A stretch of 64,000 nt of DNA from an uncultured Mucispirillum sp. (GTDB lineage: Bacteria; Chrysiogenota; Deferribacteres; Deferribacterales; Mucispirillaceae). Below, one piece after another: positions 1 through 9,245 of the stretch. The DNA lies in contig CALURO010000005.1 in assembly GCA_944323205.1 (NCBI GenBank), positions 158,477 to 222,476 on the forward strand. Reading direction: 5' to 3'. The notes beneath the pieces are model-generated. The model was given only the letters and a program-made list of their open reading frames with translations, had not been told where the DNA came from and did no database searches. The position numbers were made by a program, and so were the translations under genes. How positions within the stretch are numbered: position 1 is the stretch's first letter; each line of letters begins with the position of its first letter.

Positions 1-756
1 AGCATCTTTCCAGTTCCCTATTCCACCTATTCCCATTACTGGAATTTTAACAGTTTCAAATACTTCTTTTACCATTCTTAAAGCAACTGGCTTTATTGCT
101 GGCCCGCTTAACCCGCCAGTAACATTTGCAAGCACTGGCTTCATTCTTTCTACATCTATTGCCATACCTACAAGAGTGTTTATTGCAGAAACAGCATCAG
201 CACCGCTTTCTTCACATGCTTTAGCAAATGGTTTGATATCTTGAACATTTGGTGAAAGTTTTACTATTAAAGGCTTGTTATTTATAACTTTTTTACATGA
301 AGATACAACTTGTTCCACAGCTTTAGGACTTGATGAAAAAGATATGCCGCCTTCTTTTATATTTGGACATGATATATTCATTTCAAGCATATCTACTCTT
401 TCAGTGCTGTCTAATATTTTTGCAACTTCCACATATTCATCTATTGTTTTACCCCAAAAATTTACAATAATACGAGTATCTATTAATTTTAATGCGGGCA
501 GTTTTTCTTTTATAAACTTTTCCACCCCAACATTCTGCAAACCTATTGCATTAAGCAAGCCGGCATATGTTTCTACAAGTCTTGGCATTGGATTGCCATA
601 AGTTTCATGTAAAGATATACCTTTAACAGATATACCTCCTATTTTTTCTATATCAGTAAATCTTTTAAACTCTAAACCGTAACCAAAAGTACCACTTGCA
701 GCAATTATCGGATTTTTAAATTCGACACCGCATATATTTGTTTTCAATCTATCCAT
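1..756 (-). CDS. pyrD: Dihydroorotate dehydrogenase, catalytic subunit (partial)
   Basis: Oxidises dihydroorotate to orotate in pyrimidine synthesis. The frame is open from an ATG at 756 to the window edge, giving the first 252 residues; roughly the last 50 lie outside. An ISCPN motif puts the catalytic cysteine at residue 130, the class 1B arrangement in which the enzyme pairs with a PyrK subunit. The visible end reads PVMGIGGIG, the FMN phosphate-binding loop. It starts 5 bases after the pyrK stop, and its ribosome binding site (AGGTGA) lies in the end of pyrK, so the two are co-translated. Class 1B is inferred from the cysteine and the pyrK neighbour. Confidence 0.93.
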   Translation of the reverse strand, partial: MDRLKTNICGVEFKNPIIAASGTFGYGLEFKRFTDIEKIGGISVKGISLHETYGNPMPRLVETYAGLLNAIGLQNVGVEKFIKEKLPALKLIDTRIIVNFWGKTIDEYVEVAKILDSTERVDMLEMNISCPNIKEGGISFSSSPKAVEQVVSSCKKVINNKPLIVKLSPNVQDIKPFAKACEESGADAVSAINTLVGMAIDVERMKPVLANVTGGLSGPAIKPVALRMVKEVFETVKIPVMGIGGIGNWKDA

Positions 757-761
757 AAATA

Positions 762-1550
762 TCACCTGATAAGAGAATCCCAGTCAATCTTTGTACCATC
801 AAAAATAGGCCCTTCAATGCAGCAGCGTTTCATAACCTTTTCGCCATTTTCTATAACTGTAATCATACAACCAAGACATGCTCCAACACCACATCCCATT
901 TGCTCATCAAGAGAAACATCTATAGGAACATTATTTTGGCAACATAAGGCTGTTACAGCCTGCAGCATCCTATTTGGACCGCATGCATATATTTTTTGAT
1001 ATTCTTTTATTTTATCTTTTAAAGGAACAGTAACATTGCCTTTTATACCTAATGTACCATCATCTGTTGTAATAATAAGCTCATCACATATTGTTTTCAG
1101 AAACTCATACATTAAAATATCTGTTTTGCTTCTACCTCCATAGTAAAGAGTAACTTTTATGCCCATTTCTTTTAATTTTCTTGCAGCATTAATCATAGGT
1201 GCAAGCCCTATACCGCCAGCAATTAAAGCAACATTTACACCTTTTTCAAACTTAAAAAAGTTGCCAACAGGACCTGTCACTAAAAAATTATTGCCCGGAA
1301 GTGCCTCTGATAATACTTTCGTTCCCCTGCCTGTTATCATATAAAGACAGGTAAAGGTATCGCTTGATGTAATATCGCATATTGCAAATGGTCTTTTTAA
1401 AAGAGTATCTGTAAGATACACATTATCACTGTGTGGAGAAATCATAAAAAAACGACCAGCATTTTTTTCTTTTGCTATTTCTAGGCATTTAAGCTCTAAA
1501 TAACCAAACTTATCGCTTAACATAGTGTTTTTAACAACTGTTGCTTTCAT
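762..1550 (-). CDS. pyrK: Dihydroorotate dehydrogenase electron transfer subunit
   Basis: FAD and [2Fe-2S] partner of PyrD that passes electrons from dihydroorotate to NAD. 262 residues, normal for the family. In order: an FAD-binding barrel with RPFAICD and GPVGNFF, a nucleotide-binding segment with LIAGGIGLAPM, and a C-terminal cysteine cluster (CGVGACLGC followed by RCC) that ligates the Fe-S cluster. The ATG at 1550 is preceded by AAAGG. It lies upstream of pyrD in the same direction and 63 bases after recG. The pyrR-pyrB-pyrC genes are over 10 kb away in the opposite orientation, so the pathway is split over two transcripts here. Confidence 0.94.
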   Translation of the reverse strand: MKATVVKNTMLSDKFGYLELKCLEIAKEKNAGRFFMISPHSDNVYLTDTLLKRPFAICDITSSDTFTCLYMITGRGTKVLSEALPGNNFLVTGPVGNFFKFEKGVNVALIAGGIGLAPMINAARKLKEMGIKVTLYYGGRSKTDILMYEFLKTICDELIITTDDGTLGIKGNVTVPLKDKIKEYQKIYACGPNRMLQAVTALCCQNNVPIDVSLDEQMGCGVGACLGCMITVIENGEKVMKRCCIEGPIFDGTKIDWDSLIR

Positions 1551-1613
1551 ATTCTAAACCTTTAATATTAATTTTACTATAATACTATAAAATTATTTAT
1601 ATTTCTACATAAA

Positions 1614-3734
1614 TTATCCTATTCCAAAATATGAAGTAGAATCTTTATACATTTCTTTCAGTCTATTATAAATGATATTATTTTTTTTCAAAGATAAGTC
1701 AGCATCTTCTTCAAGGATATCTGTAACATCATTTCTTACCTTCTGTATTATTTTTATATCTTTTATAATATCAGTAAAATGCAAATCAGGTATACCAGAC
1801 TGTTTTGTACCAAAAAAATCTCCCTGCCCCCTAAGCTCTAAATCAGCTTCAGCAAGTTTAAAACCATCTTTAAATTCAAGCATGGCTTTTATACGCTTTT
1901 CACCATATTCACTAATTTTATCAGATGCAATTAAAAGACAGTATGACTGTATATCATTTCTACCTACTCTTCCGCGAAGTTGGTGAAGTTGTGATAAACC
2001 AAATCTTTCTGCATTTTCTATTAATATAACTGTTGCTTCAGGTACATCAACACCTACTTCAACAACTGTAGTAGATACAAGTATATCCATATCACCGTAT
2101 TTAAAATCATGTAAAAGCTGCCTTTTTTCATCTGCTTTCATTTTTCCATGTAAAAGACCTACTTTTTTACCACTGAAATATTTTTTTACTTCTTCATAGC
2201 TTTGTGTTGCTGCTTTTAATTCTAACTTATCACTTTCATCAATTAATGGATATATAAAATATCCTTTCTTTTTATCATTAAGTATTTCTTCAACAAAATC
2301 AAAAGCCTTGGTTATCTGTGATGCTCTGTATGCTTTTGTAATACATGGTATTCTTCCAGGCGGCATCTCATCAATGACACTTACATCTAAATCACCATAC
2401 AGTGTCATAGCAAGTGTTCTAGGTATTGGTGTTGCTGTCATTAATAAAATATCAGGATTATATCCTTTATCTATTAATATCTTACGTTGATGAACACCAA
2501 AACGGTGCTGTTCATCTGCTATTATAAATCCTAGTTTTTGAAATTCCACATCTTCTTCTATTAATGCATGTGTTCCTATAATGATATCTATTTCACCATT
2601 TACAAGTTTTTCTTTCATTATCTCTTTATTTTTTTTAGTTACAGATCCAGTTAAAAGACACACATTAATATTTAATCTGCTAAAAAATTTCTCTGCATTA
2701 TTATAATGCTGCTCTGCAAGAACTTCCGTTGGTGCAAGCATAACTGCCTGATAGCCATTATGAACAGCAACTGCAGCAGAAATAAAAGCTATAATAGTTT
2801 TACCACTGCCAACATCACCTTGTATAAGTCTATTCATCTGTTTGTTTTTTACCATATCATTAAAAATATCAAGCAGTGCTTTTTTCTGCCCTTTTGTCAG
2901 CTTAAAAGGCATAATTTTATTAATTTCTTCAAGGTATTCTTTATCTATATTATATTTTATACCTATACCCTTTGTATAAGTTTTGCGCTTAAGCTGCATT
3001 ACAAGCTGTAAATAAAAAAGCTCTTCATATATAAACCTTACATATGCAGGGTGTTTTCTGGCTGCTATGCTTTCAACATTTTCTTTTGTTTCCGGATAAT
3101 GCAAAGTTTTAACAGCATCTTTTATATTAGGAAAATTATATTTATCTAAAATATATTTTGGCAGAGTTTCATTGATATAATTTAAGTATTTATTTAATGC
3201 TTCTTTTACAGCTTTTCTATATACTGTAATACTAAAACCAGCAGGCATAGTATATATTGAACGAATTTTACCAATATCTTGTTTATTAATTATTTCTGGG
3301 TGAAAAATGGCAGGCACATTTTCAAATTTTATAACTGTTCCATACATATAGTATAATGAACCAGCATGGAGAAGTGATGATGGATAGTTTGCATTAAAAT
3401 TTACCCATAAACATGAAAAATAACCATTATCAGCTTTAAATATTGCTTTATATATGGATTTACCTTTATGAGTTCTAACAATACTGCTGTTTATAAATGT
3501 GCCTGTAAGTATAGTTTTTTCATTATTGGTTTCAGGAATAAGTGCTTCATATCTATAAGGAAAAGAGAATATTACATCTTTTACTGTATAAATTTTAAGA
3601 CGGTTAAACCCAGATTGGAATTTATCCCCTATACCAGATAGATTATTAATAGAATAATTAAGGAAAGAAAAAGCTGCCTGATTATTATTCCTTTCAGGCA
3701 ACTTATTATTTTTACTGCTCAAACAACTAACCAA
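1614..3734 (-). CDS. recG: ATP-dependent DNA helicase RecG
   Basis: Branch-migrating helicase that remodels stalled forks and recombination intermediates. 706 residues, full length. An N-terminal wedge/OB region (about 30-250) precedes a superfamily 2 helicase core. Walker A GDVGSGKT is at 306-313 and the DEQH box at 407-410; motif III (MTATPIPRTLA) and motif VI (QLRGRVGR) are present. The coding region contains an 8-base T run (1681-1688) with the frame intact, useful when judging the homopolymer breaks elsewhere in the window. It begins 10 bases after cheW ends, so the two are probably co-transcribed although functionally unrelated. Confidence 0.96.
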   Translation of the reverse strand: MVSCLSSKNNKLPERNNNQAAFSFLNYSINNLSGIGDKFQSGFNRLKIYTVKDVIFSFPYRYEALIPETNNEKTILTGTFINSSIVRTHKGKSIYKAIFKADNGYFSCLWVNFNANYPSSLLHAGSLYYMYGTVIKFENVPAIFHPEIINKQDIGKIRSIYTMPAGFSITVYRKAVKEALNKYLNYINETLPKYILDKYNFPNIKDAVKTLHYPETKENVESIAARKHPAYVRFIYEELFYLQLVMQLKRKTYTKGIGIKYNIDKEYLEEINKIMPFKLTKGQKKALLDIFNDMVKNKQMNRLIQGDVGSGKTIIAFISAAVAVHNGYQAVMLAPTEVLAEQHYNNAEKFFSRLNINVCLLTGSVTKKNKEIMKEKLVNGEIDIIIGTHALIEEDVEFQKLGFIIADEQHRFGVHQRKILIDKGYNPDILLMTATPIPRTLAMTLYGDLDVSVIDEMPPGRIPCITKAYRASQITKAFDFVEEILNDKKKGYFIYPLIDESDKLELKAATQSYEEVKKYFSGKKVGLLHGKMKADEKRQLLHDFKYGDMDILVSTTVVEVGVDVPEATVILIENAERFGLSQLHQLRGRVGRNDIQSYCLLIASDKISEYGEKRIKAMLEFKDGFKLAEADLELRGQGDFFGTKQSGIPDLHFTDIIKDIKIIQKVRNDVTDILEEDADLSLKKNNIIYNRLKEMYKDSTSYFGIG

Positions 3735-3744
3735 ATAAATAATT

Positions 3745-4197
3745 TTATGATAAGCTGTCTAAAGCCATTTGTTCTTGAATAGAGAATACTTTAAAAATAT
3801 CAAGAATAATAACCATACATTTAGATGTTCTTGCAACACCGCTGACATAGTTATCAATAGCTGGCGAAGTGCCTGGTGCTTTATCTATAGCATCAACTTC
3901 TATTCTTATTACATCTTCTACTTTATCTACAATAAGTCCTATCATTCTAGTTTGTATATTAACTATAACTATACGGGTAGATTCGTCATGTTCACTAACT
4001 CTAATATTTAATTTTTTCCGTAAATCAACTATTGGTATAACTTTATCACGCATATTGATAATACCTTCAACAAATATTGGAGCCCGTGGCACAGGAGTAA
4101 TATCAACCATACGAATAATCTCTTTAACAGCCATTATGTCTATACCATAATGCTCTTGTGCAAGCATGAAACCTACGAACTGTCTTAACTCTGCCAT
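3745..4197 (-). CDS. cheW: Chemotaxis scaffold protein CheW
   Basis: Adaptor coupling chemoreceptors to the CheA kinase in the cytoplasmic array. The 150-residue protein is one CheW domain, with the typical opening (FVGFMLAQEHYGIDIMAVKEI), the conserved NMRDKVIPIVDLR strand-loop, and the VDKVEDVIRI segment. The ATG at 4197 has a strong GAGGA site. No other chemotaxis signalling gene is adjacent; an MCP lies about 11 kb away. It sits in a housekeeping cluster between a lipid kinase and recG. Confidence 0.93.
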   Translation of the reverse strand: MAELRQFVGFMLAQEHYGIDIMAVKEIIRMVDITPVPRAPIFVEGIINMRDKVIPIVDLRKKLNIRVSEHDESTRIVIVNIQTRMIGLIVDKVEDVIRIEVDAIDKAPGTSPAIDNYVSGVARTSKCMVIILDIFKVFSIQEQMALDSLS

Positions 4198-4270
4198 ATA
4201 ATCCTCTTTTTAATAATTAATAGTTTACTCTATAATATATTTTTAAATATTTCAATAGCATTTTACAGCT

Positions 4271-5134
4271 TTACAACTTTTTTACTGGAACAATAAAATT
4301 AATCGCATTTTCTTTTATCATTATATAAGTTGATTCATTTTGAAGCTCAGTATATTCCCCATCAATCTGACAAAATGAAGCACCATTTAATTTTATATTT
4401 GCAGCACTTATATGTGTACCATGAAAACCAAGCCAAAAAAATAAAGGTGCAAATGCTTTAAAAAGTGATAATCTGCTACCTTTTTCTACTAAAAAACAGT
4501 TAATTTTTCCTTCCTGTATATTACCAAGTTTATATGTTCCTGCATAAGATGCAGAAATAGCAAAAACTCCATGATAAAAGCCGTATCTTTTACCATTTAC
4601 ATATATATACATTCTGCTGTATTTATCAGTAAAAAATGCAGGAACACCATGAATAACATGTGCAAGAGTTTTTAAAAGTTTAAATCTAACACCCTTTTTT
4701 TCTACATTTCTAACAATATGAGCATCAAAACCAACGCCTGCCATAAGCAGAAAAATTTTATTATCAATATAACCAACAGGTATCTTTTTTATATTACTTA
4801 AATCTAAATGTTTTGCTGCAATTAATGGATTTGCAGATATTCCATATTCTTTACAGAAAACATTTTTTGTTCCAAAAGGCAGCACATAAAAAAGTTTATC
4901 AGTATTTACAACCCCTTTTGCAACCTCATTCACAAGTCCATCACCACCAGCTGCTATAATGATATTTGATGAACTGTTTTGAGCTAAATATGTTCCATGG
5001 CCTCTATATTCTGTTAAAGCAAGTTCCACTTTATCTGCTTTTTCTTGTAACAGCACCATTATTTTATGCAGTAAAGGTTTTATGATTTTGTATTTTCCAC
5101 TGGCAGGATTTGCTATAATTAAGATATCAGCCAT
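4271..5134 (-). CDS. Diacylglycerol/lipid kinase family protein
   Basis: A DAGK-catalytic-domain protein that probably phosphorylates a lipid such as diacylglycerol, or a sphingoid-like or undecaprenyl lipid; the substrate cannot be read from sequence. 287 residues. The N-terminal nucleotide-binding motif ANPASGK and the glycine-rich AAGGDGLVNEV are present (the family consensus is GGDGT, here GGDGL). The PFGTKNVF segment matches the family PxGTxNxxA region, and VGFDAHIV begins the second domain. ATG at 5134 with AAGGTG before it. Starts 12 bases after mqnD in the Mla/menaquinone cluster, which suits a membrane-lipid role, but that is only context. Confidence 0.85.
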   Translation of the reverse strand: MADILIIANPASGKYKIIKPLLHKIMVLLQEKADKVELALTEYRGHGTYLAQNSSSNIIIAAGGDGLVNEVAKGVVNTDKLFYVLPFGTKNVFCKEYGISANPLIAAKHLDLSNIKKIPVGYIDNKIFLLMAGVGFDAHIVRNVEKKGVRFKLLKTLAHVIHGVPAFFTDKYSRMYIYVNGKRYGFYHGVFAISASYAGTYKLGNIQEGKINCFLVEKGSRLSLFKAFAPLFFWLGFHGTHISAANIKLNGASFCQIDGEYTELQNESTYIMIKENAINFIVPVKKL

Positions 5135-5146
5135 TATGCACCTTGA

Positions 5147-5941
5147 TTATACAAAAACACTTTTATCAGCACCTATTAATGCAGCTACAGCTCTAATAGC
5201 TGGCGATAAGTCTTTTGAATATTCATTTACATATAATTTAATATGAGAATCCATTACATTATTATCCATATCCTGAGCATATTTTTTACAGAAAGATAAT
5301 GCTTCATCTTTATGGTTATATGCATATTCTATACTTCTTTTTATAGTATCATTTATCATATCAGCTAAATGAATATAGTTTTTATGTAAAGCAATAAAAC
5401 CTAATGGAATTGGTAAATTATAATGACTTTCCCACTCTACACCTAAATCTATTACTTTTGTAAGATTATACTGATTATAAGTAAACCTGCCTTCATGAAT
5501 AACAAGTCCGCCGTCTACTTCACCATTTTTTAATGCAGGCATAATTTTATCAAACCGCATTACTACTGCATTTTCAGCACATTCTGGATAAAATCTTTTT
5601 AATACCATAAATGCTGTAGTATTTTCTCCAGGAACAGCCATTTTTTTATGCTTTAATTCTTCCATAGTTTTATAATTTTTAGATAATACTAATGGACCGC
5701 ATCCAAACCCTAATGCTCCACCGCATTTTAATATTTTGTAATTTTCTTTAATTAAAGGATAAACACCAAAAGATACTTTCACTATATCCTGCTCTTCTTT
5801 TAATGCCATATTATTACAAAGCTGAATATCCTCCATTGTTAAGTCTATTTCAAAAGGTACATCAATATCTTTACGAATTAATGCTCCAAAAATAAATGTA
5901 TCATTTGGACAAGTTGATATTGCTAATCTTAATTTATCCAT
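5147..5941 (-). CDS. mqnD: 1,4-dihydroxy-6-naphthoate synthase (futalosine menaquinone route)
   Basis: Converts cyclic dehypoxanthinyl futalosine to 1,4-dihydroxy-6-naphthoate, the naphthoquinone precursor in the alternative menaquinone pathway. 264 residues with the family start LAISTCPNDTFIFGAL, a central CGGALGFGCGPL stretch and the GEVDGGLVIHEGRFTY region with the conserved glutamate and histidine. No other mqn gene is in the window. It starts 16 bases after the Mla substrate-binding gene. Its presence implies menaquinone respiration without the classical Men pathway. Confidence 0.93.
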   Translation of the reverse strand: MDKLRLAISTCPNDTFIFGALIRKDIDVPFEIDLTMEDIQLCNNMALKEEQDIVKVSFGVYPLIKENYKILKCGGALGFGCGPLVLSKNYKTMEELKHKKMAVPGENTTAFMVLKRFYPECAENAVVMRFDKIMPALKNGEVDGGLVIHEGRFTYNQYNLTKVIDLGVEWESHYNLPIPLGFIALHKNYIHLADMINDTIKRSIEYAYNHKDEALSFCKKYAQDMDNNVMDSHIKLYVNEYSKDLSPAIRAVAALIGADKSVFV

Positions 5942-5957
5942 AACCTTTCCTTTTGTT

Positions 5958-7700
5958 TTAATATACTAAACTGTCAAAAAAAACATCGCTTTCGTCTATT
6001 TTCTTGTTGTCTTGTTTTTTTATATCATTATTTTTTTTCTGTTCTGCTGTATTTTCTATTTTAATTGTATTTTTTTCTACTGCTTTATTTTCTTCTTTTA
6101 CAGTATTATTTTCTTTTGTCTGGCTTGATTTTGTATTTTTATATTCTTTATATACAGCTTCACTTTCCGGCTCACTTTTATACTCTCTGTATTCTGCTTT
6201 TTGAGCTTTAGTTTCTTTTTCCATATTATTTGCAAGTCTGCCTAAATCTGACGGCTTAAACCTTATACCAGCACCTACCATATACATTCTGTTTGTATAA
6301 CCTATAACATCTTCTACACCAGCTTGAATAAAGATACCTTTATAAAAATGCCACCTTATTAATGCCCTTGTATATACATCTAAACTATTAGAGTAAGCAT
6401 TAAAATCATAAGCTTCAAGAGAGATAGCTAAATCTTTATTTTTTAAAGGATAAATATCTGCAGCTAAACCTAAGGTATTATCAAATATACCAAATCTTAA
6501 ACCAAAAATATTATAAAAAATATGGCTATACTGTAATGAAAAAGCTAATTCAGAATTTTTTATTTTATTACCATATATATCATATTCTGGACTGTTTGGA
6601 TTAATAATGGGTATATTTGATACTCCTATTAAATAAAAGTTTTTAGGGTCAGTATAAAATGATGCCTGAGCATACCCTCTTCCTGTATTTACAGATTTAG
6701 CATCAAATAAATAATCGGCACCTATCGTTGCATAAAGGCTCATTCTATCTTCATTATCTTCTACATCATCTCCAAAAAAAGAAGAAACACCGCTTACTAC
6801 TTTTTTAATATCATTTTTTGTCTGATTATCATTAATAAGCATACCTAAAGTGCCGTTGCCTTCATTAATATCATTAGTAATTTTTTCTATTTCGTCCATT
6901 GTAGAGTTAACTTTATCAGTTATTTCTTTTAAGTTTTTTAAGCTGCCATCTATGTTATCATGATTATTTGCAAGCAGTTTATCAACTGATACTGTAAATT
7001 CTTTTAATGTCTGGCTTATTTCTGTAATATTATTAATAGAAGTATTTAGATTTTTTTCATTTTTTGCAAGCAGCTTGTCTATCATATCTGTCATATTTTT
7101 AGCATTTGCAATAACATCTTGAATATTCTGCTCATTAGACGAAACAATATTTTTAACACTGTCAGTTATATCTTTTAAGTTTGAAATGCTGTCCTGTAAA
7201 GAATCTTTAGATTTATCTGTTGTAACAACTTCATTAAATGTTTTTAAAAGTATAGTCATTTCTGCTGCCACATCATTAAGTTTTGCAATTACTGCGTCTA
7301 AATTTGCAGTAGACTGCCTACCATCATATTCATAATTATTCTGCAATGGTGCTTGAGATTTTATAGTATGGTCTACTTCCAGCTCTACAAACTTTTGTCC
7401 TACAAAACCAGACTGTTTTACATTAAATCTTACATTATCAGGTATTTCAAATTCACGGTAAATATTAACACGAGTTAATATCTGGTTATCTTTCATCATA
7501 ACATCTTTAACTTCACCTACTTTTAAGCCTTTATACATAATAGGTGTACCGCTGCGCATACCTGTAGCATCGTTTAATCTAAAATATACAGTATTGCCTT
7601 CTTTTGAATTTAATTCAAGATTACCAAATATTGCAGCAGTTACTGCTACCATAAAAAAACCAATTATAACAAAAATACCAACTTTCGTTTCTACATTCAT
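5958..7700 (-). CDS. mlaD: MlaD-like MCE protein with C-terminal barrel-like domain
   Basis: Periplasmic substrate-binding component of the MlaEF lipid transporter. At 580 residues it is about three times E. coli MlaD. Seen in order: an inner-membrane anchor (about 8-28), one MCE domain (about 35-115), a helical region with three similar segments (SSNEQNI, AKNEKNL, ANNHDNI, spaced about 40 residues) ending in the MCE signature GNGTLGMLIND, then about 165 residues (325-490) of alternating aromatic strands resembling outer-membrane barrel sequence, and a Lys/Glu/Asn-rich tail of about 85 residues. MCE function is certain from mlaE and mlaF upstream; the barrel assignment is inferred from strand pattern. 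The protein may bridge inner and outer membranes. Confidence 0.87.
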   Translation of the reverse strand: MNVETKVGIFVIIGFFMVAVTAAIFGNLELNSKEGNTVYFRLNDATGMRSGTPIMYKGLKVGEVKDVMMKDNQILTRVNIYREFEIPDNVRFNVKQSGFVGQKFVELEVDHTIKSQAPLQNNYEYDGRQSTANLDAVIAKLNDVAAEMTILLKTFNEVVTTDKSKDSLQDSISNLKDITDSVKNIVSSNEQNIQDVIANAKNMTDMIDKLLAKNEKNLNTSINNITEISQTLKEFTVSVDKLLANNHDNIDGSLKNLKEITDKVNSTMDEIEKITNDINEGNGTLGMLINDNQTKNDIKKVVSGVSSFFGDDVEDNEDRMSLYATIGADYLFDAKSVNTGRGYAQASFYTDPKNFYLIGVSNIPIINPNSPEYDIYGNKIKNSELAFSLQYSHIFYNIFGLRFGIFDNTLGLAADIYPLKNKDLAISLEAYDFNAYSNSLDVYTRALIRWHFYKGIFIQAGVEDVIGYTNRMYMVGAGIRFKPSDLGRLANNMEKETKAQKAEYREYKSEPESEAVYKEYKNTKSSQTKENNTVKEENKAVEKNTIKIENTAEQKKNNDIKKQDNKKIDESDVFFDSLVY

Positions 7701-7731
7701 TTAAGTATCTCTTCCTATTTATAAAAAATTA

Positions 7732-8478
7732 TTAATAAACTTTTATTGGCCCATCTTTTGAGCCTGAAAAAAACTGCCTTACATACGGATTATCTGTAGT
7801 TTTAAAATATTCTGGTGTTCCATACTGTATAATCCTGCCATTATAAAGCATACCGATATAATCTGCATTTTTTAAAACACTTGTAATATCATGAGAAATA
7901 ACTACAGATGTAATATTTAATTCTTTTTGAGTATTATATATCAAATCATCAACAATATCTGTCATAATAGGGTCAAGACCAGTTGTAGGCTCATCATACA
8001 TTATAATATCTGGTGAAAGTGCAATAGCCCTTGCAAGCCCTACCCGTTTACGCATACCACCTGATAACTCTGATGGATATTTATGATTAACTCCAGAAAG
8101 CCCTACTAATTTTAATTTTTCAGTAACTATTTCCTGCAGTTCATCTTCTGAAAGTTTTCTATGCTCTCTTAATGGAAAAGCAACATTATCAAATATTGTA
8201 ATAGAATCAAAAAGAGCAGCATTTTGAAAAAGCATACCAAACTTATAACGCACTTTTAAAAGCTGTTTTTTATTTGCAGTTGTAATATCAAACCCATCTA
8301 CATATATTTTGCCACTGTCTGGTTTTATAAGCCCCATAAGTTGTTTTAAAAGTACACTTTTACCAGTTCCTGATGGACCTATTATATAAGTAATAGCACC
8401 TTTTTTTATTTCTAGATTTATGCCATTATGTACTTTTGTTGAGCCAAATGATTTATATAAATTTTCAACTTTAATCAT
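7732..8478 (-). CDS. mlaF: Mla-type lipid ABC transporter, ATP-binding protein
   Basis: ATPase of the MCE/Mla lipid transporter, which moves phospholipid between inner and outer membranes. 248 residues. Walker A is GPSGTGKS, the ABC signature is LSGGMRKRVGLARA, and Walker B is IIMYDEP followed by TTGLDP, with the switch histidine in VVISHD. The LSGGMRKR variant is typical of the MlaF subfamily. Its ATG overlaps the mlaE stop (ATGA), so translation is coupled, and mlaD follows 31 bases later. Confidence 0.95.
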   Translation of the reverse strand: MIKVENLYKSFGSTKVHNGINLEIKKGAITYIIGPSGTGKSVLLKQLMGLIKPDSGKIYVDGFDITTANKKQLLKVRYKFGMLFQNAALFDSITIFDNVAFPLREHRKLSEDELQEIVTEKLKLVGLSGVNHKYPSELSGGMRKRVGLARAIALSPDIIMYDEPTTGLDPIMTDIVDDLIYNTQKELNITSVVISHDITSVLKNADYIGMLYNGRIIQYGTPEYFKTTDNPYVRQFFSGSKDGPIKVY

Positions 8479-9245
8479 AATATTAATACCGATGTTAAAA
8501 TATAGTCAAACATACACACAAGAACGCTTGATTCAACAACAGACATATTTGTTGCTTTACCAACACCTTCTGCCCCGGTAGAAGTATTAAAACCATTATA
8601 ACAGCTTACTACTACAACTATTATTCCAAATACAAATGATTTTATAAGACTATCCATTATATCGTTAATATTTGTATAAAGCACCATATTTTCAAAATAT
8701 ATACTGCCGCTTATACCCATCAAATTAACAACAACAAAGTAACTTCCTATTAAACCAAATATAATACATATAGCATTAAGCAGCGGCATAGAAAACATAC
8801 CAGCAAGCAATCTAGGAACAGCTAAATAATGTACCGGGTCTACAGCCATAGCATCAAGAGCATCTATTTGTTCAGTTACTTTCATTGTTCCAAGCTCAGC
8901 TGTCATAGCAGAGCCTGCACGGGCAGCAACCATTATACCAGTTAAAACAGGTCCAAGTTCAAGTATCATAGCCATAGCAACAAGACCACTTGTCATTTCA
9001 CCAGCACCAAAGTTATTAAGCCCTTTATATGACTGCAGACTAAAAACCATACCTGTAAAAATACCTGTTAATATAATAATAGGTATAGACTTATAACCTA
9101 TAAACTCAATTTGTTTAATAAAAAGCCTAAACCTAAAAGGTGGCTTAAAAACTCCTTTTGCTGTTTCATAAAACAGTATAGACATTCTACCAGCCATATG
9201 GATAATATCTAATACAATTTTACCTATAAATTCAAAAAATTTCAA
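8475..9245 (-). CDS. mlaE: Mla-type lipid ABC transporter, permease
   Basis: Integral membrane subunit of the MlaFED-type phospholipid transporter. I chose a TTG start at 9245, giving 256 residues, because it has AAGAAGG 6-8 bases upstream and overlaps alr by only 14 bases. An upstream ATG (9314) would add 23 residues and overlap alr by 83 bases. Family features: the MlaE/permease core with ILTGIFTGMVFSLQSY, the conserved ELGPVLTGIMVAARAGSAMTAE segment, and EQIDALDAMAVDP. Several hydrophobic helices follow. The order alr-mlaE-mlaF-mlaD is colinear, with overlaps at the first two junctions. Confidence 0.92.
   Translation of the reverse strand: MKFFEFIGKIVLDIIHMAGRMSILFYETAKGVFKPPFRFRLFIKQIEFIGYKSIPIIILTGIFTGMVFSLQSYKGLNNFGAGEMTSGLVAMAMILELGPVLTGIMVAARAGSAMTAELGTMKVTEQIDALDAMAVDPVHYLAVPRLLAGMFSMPLLNAICIIFGLIGSYFVVVNLMGISGSIYFENMVLYTNINDIMDSLIKSFVFGIIVVVVSCYNGFNTSTGAEGVGKATNMSVVESSVLVCMFDYILTSVLIL

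Noticed and set aside
1672..1986. 104-codon frame antisense to recG
   Set aside because: It is a mirror of recG helicase motifs with no start signal of its own.
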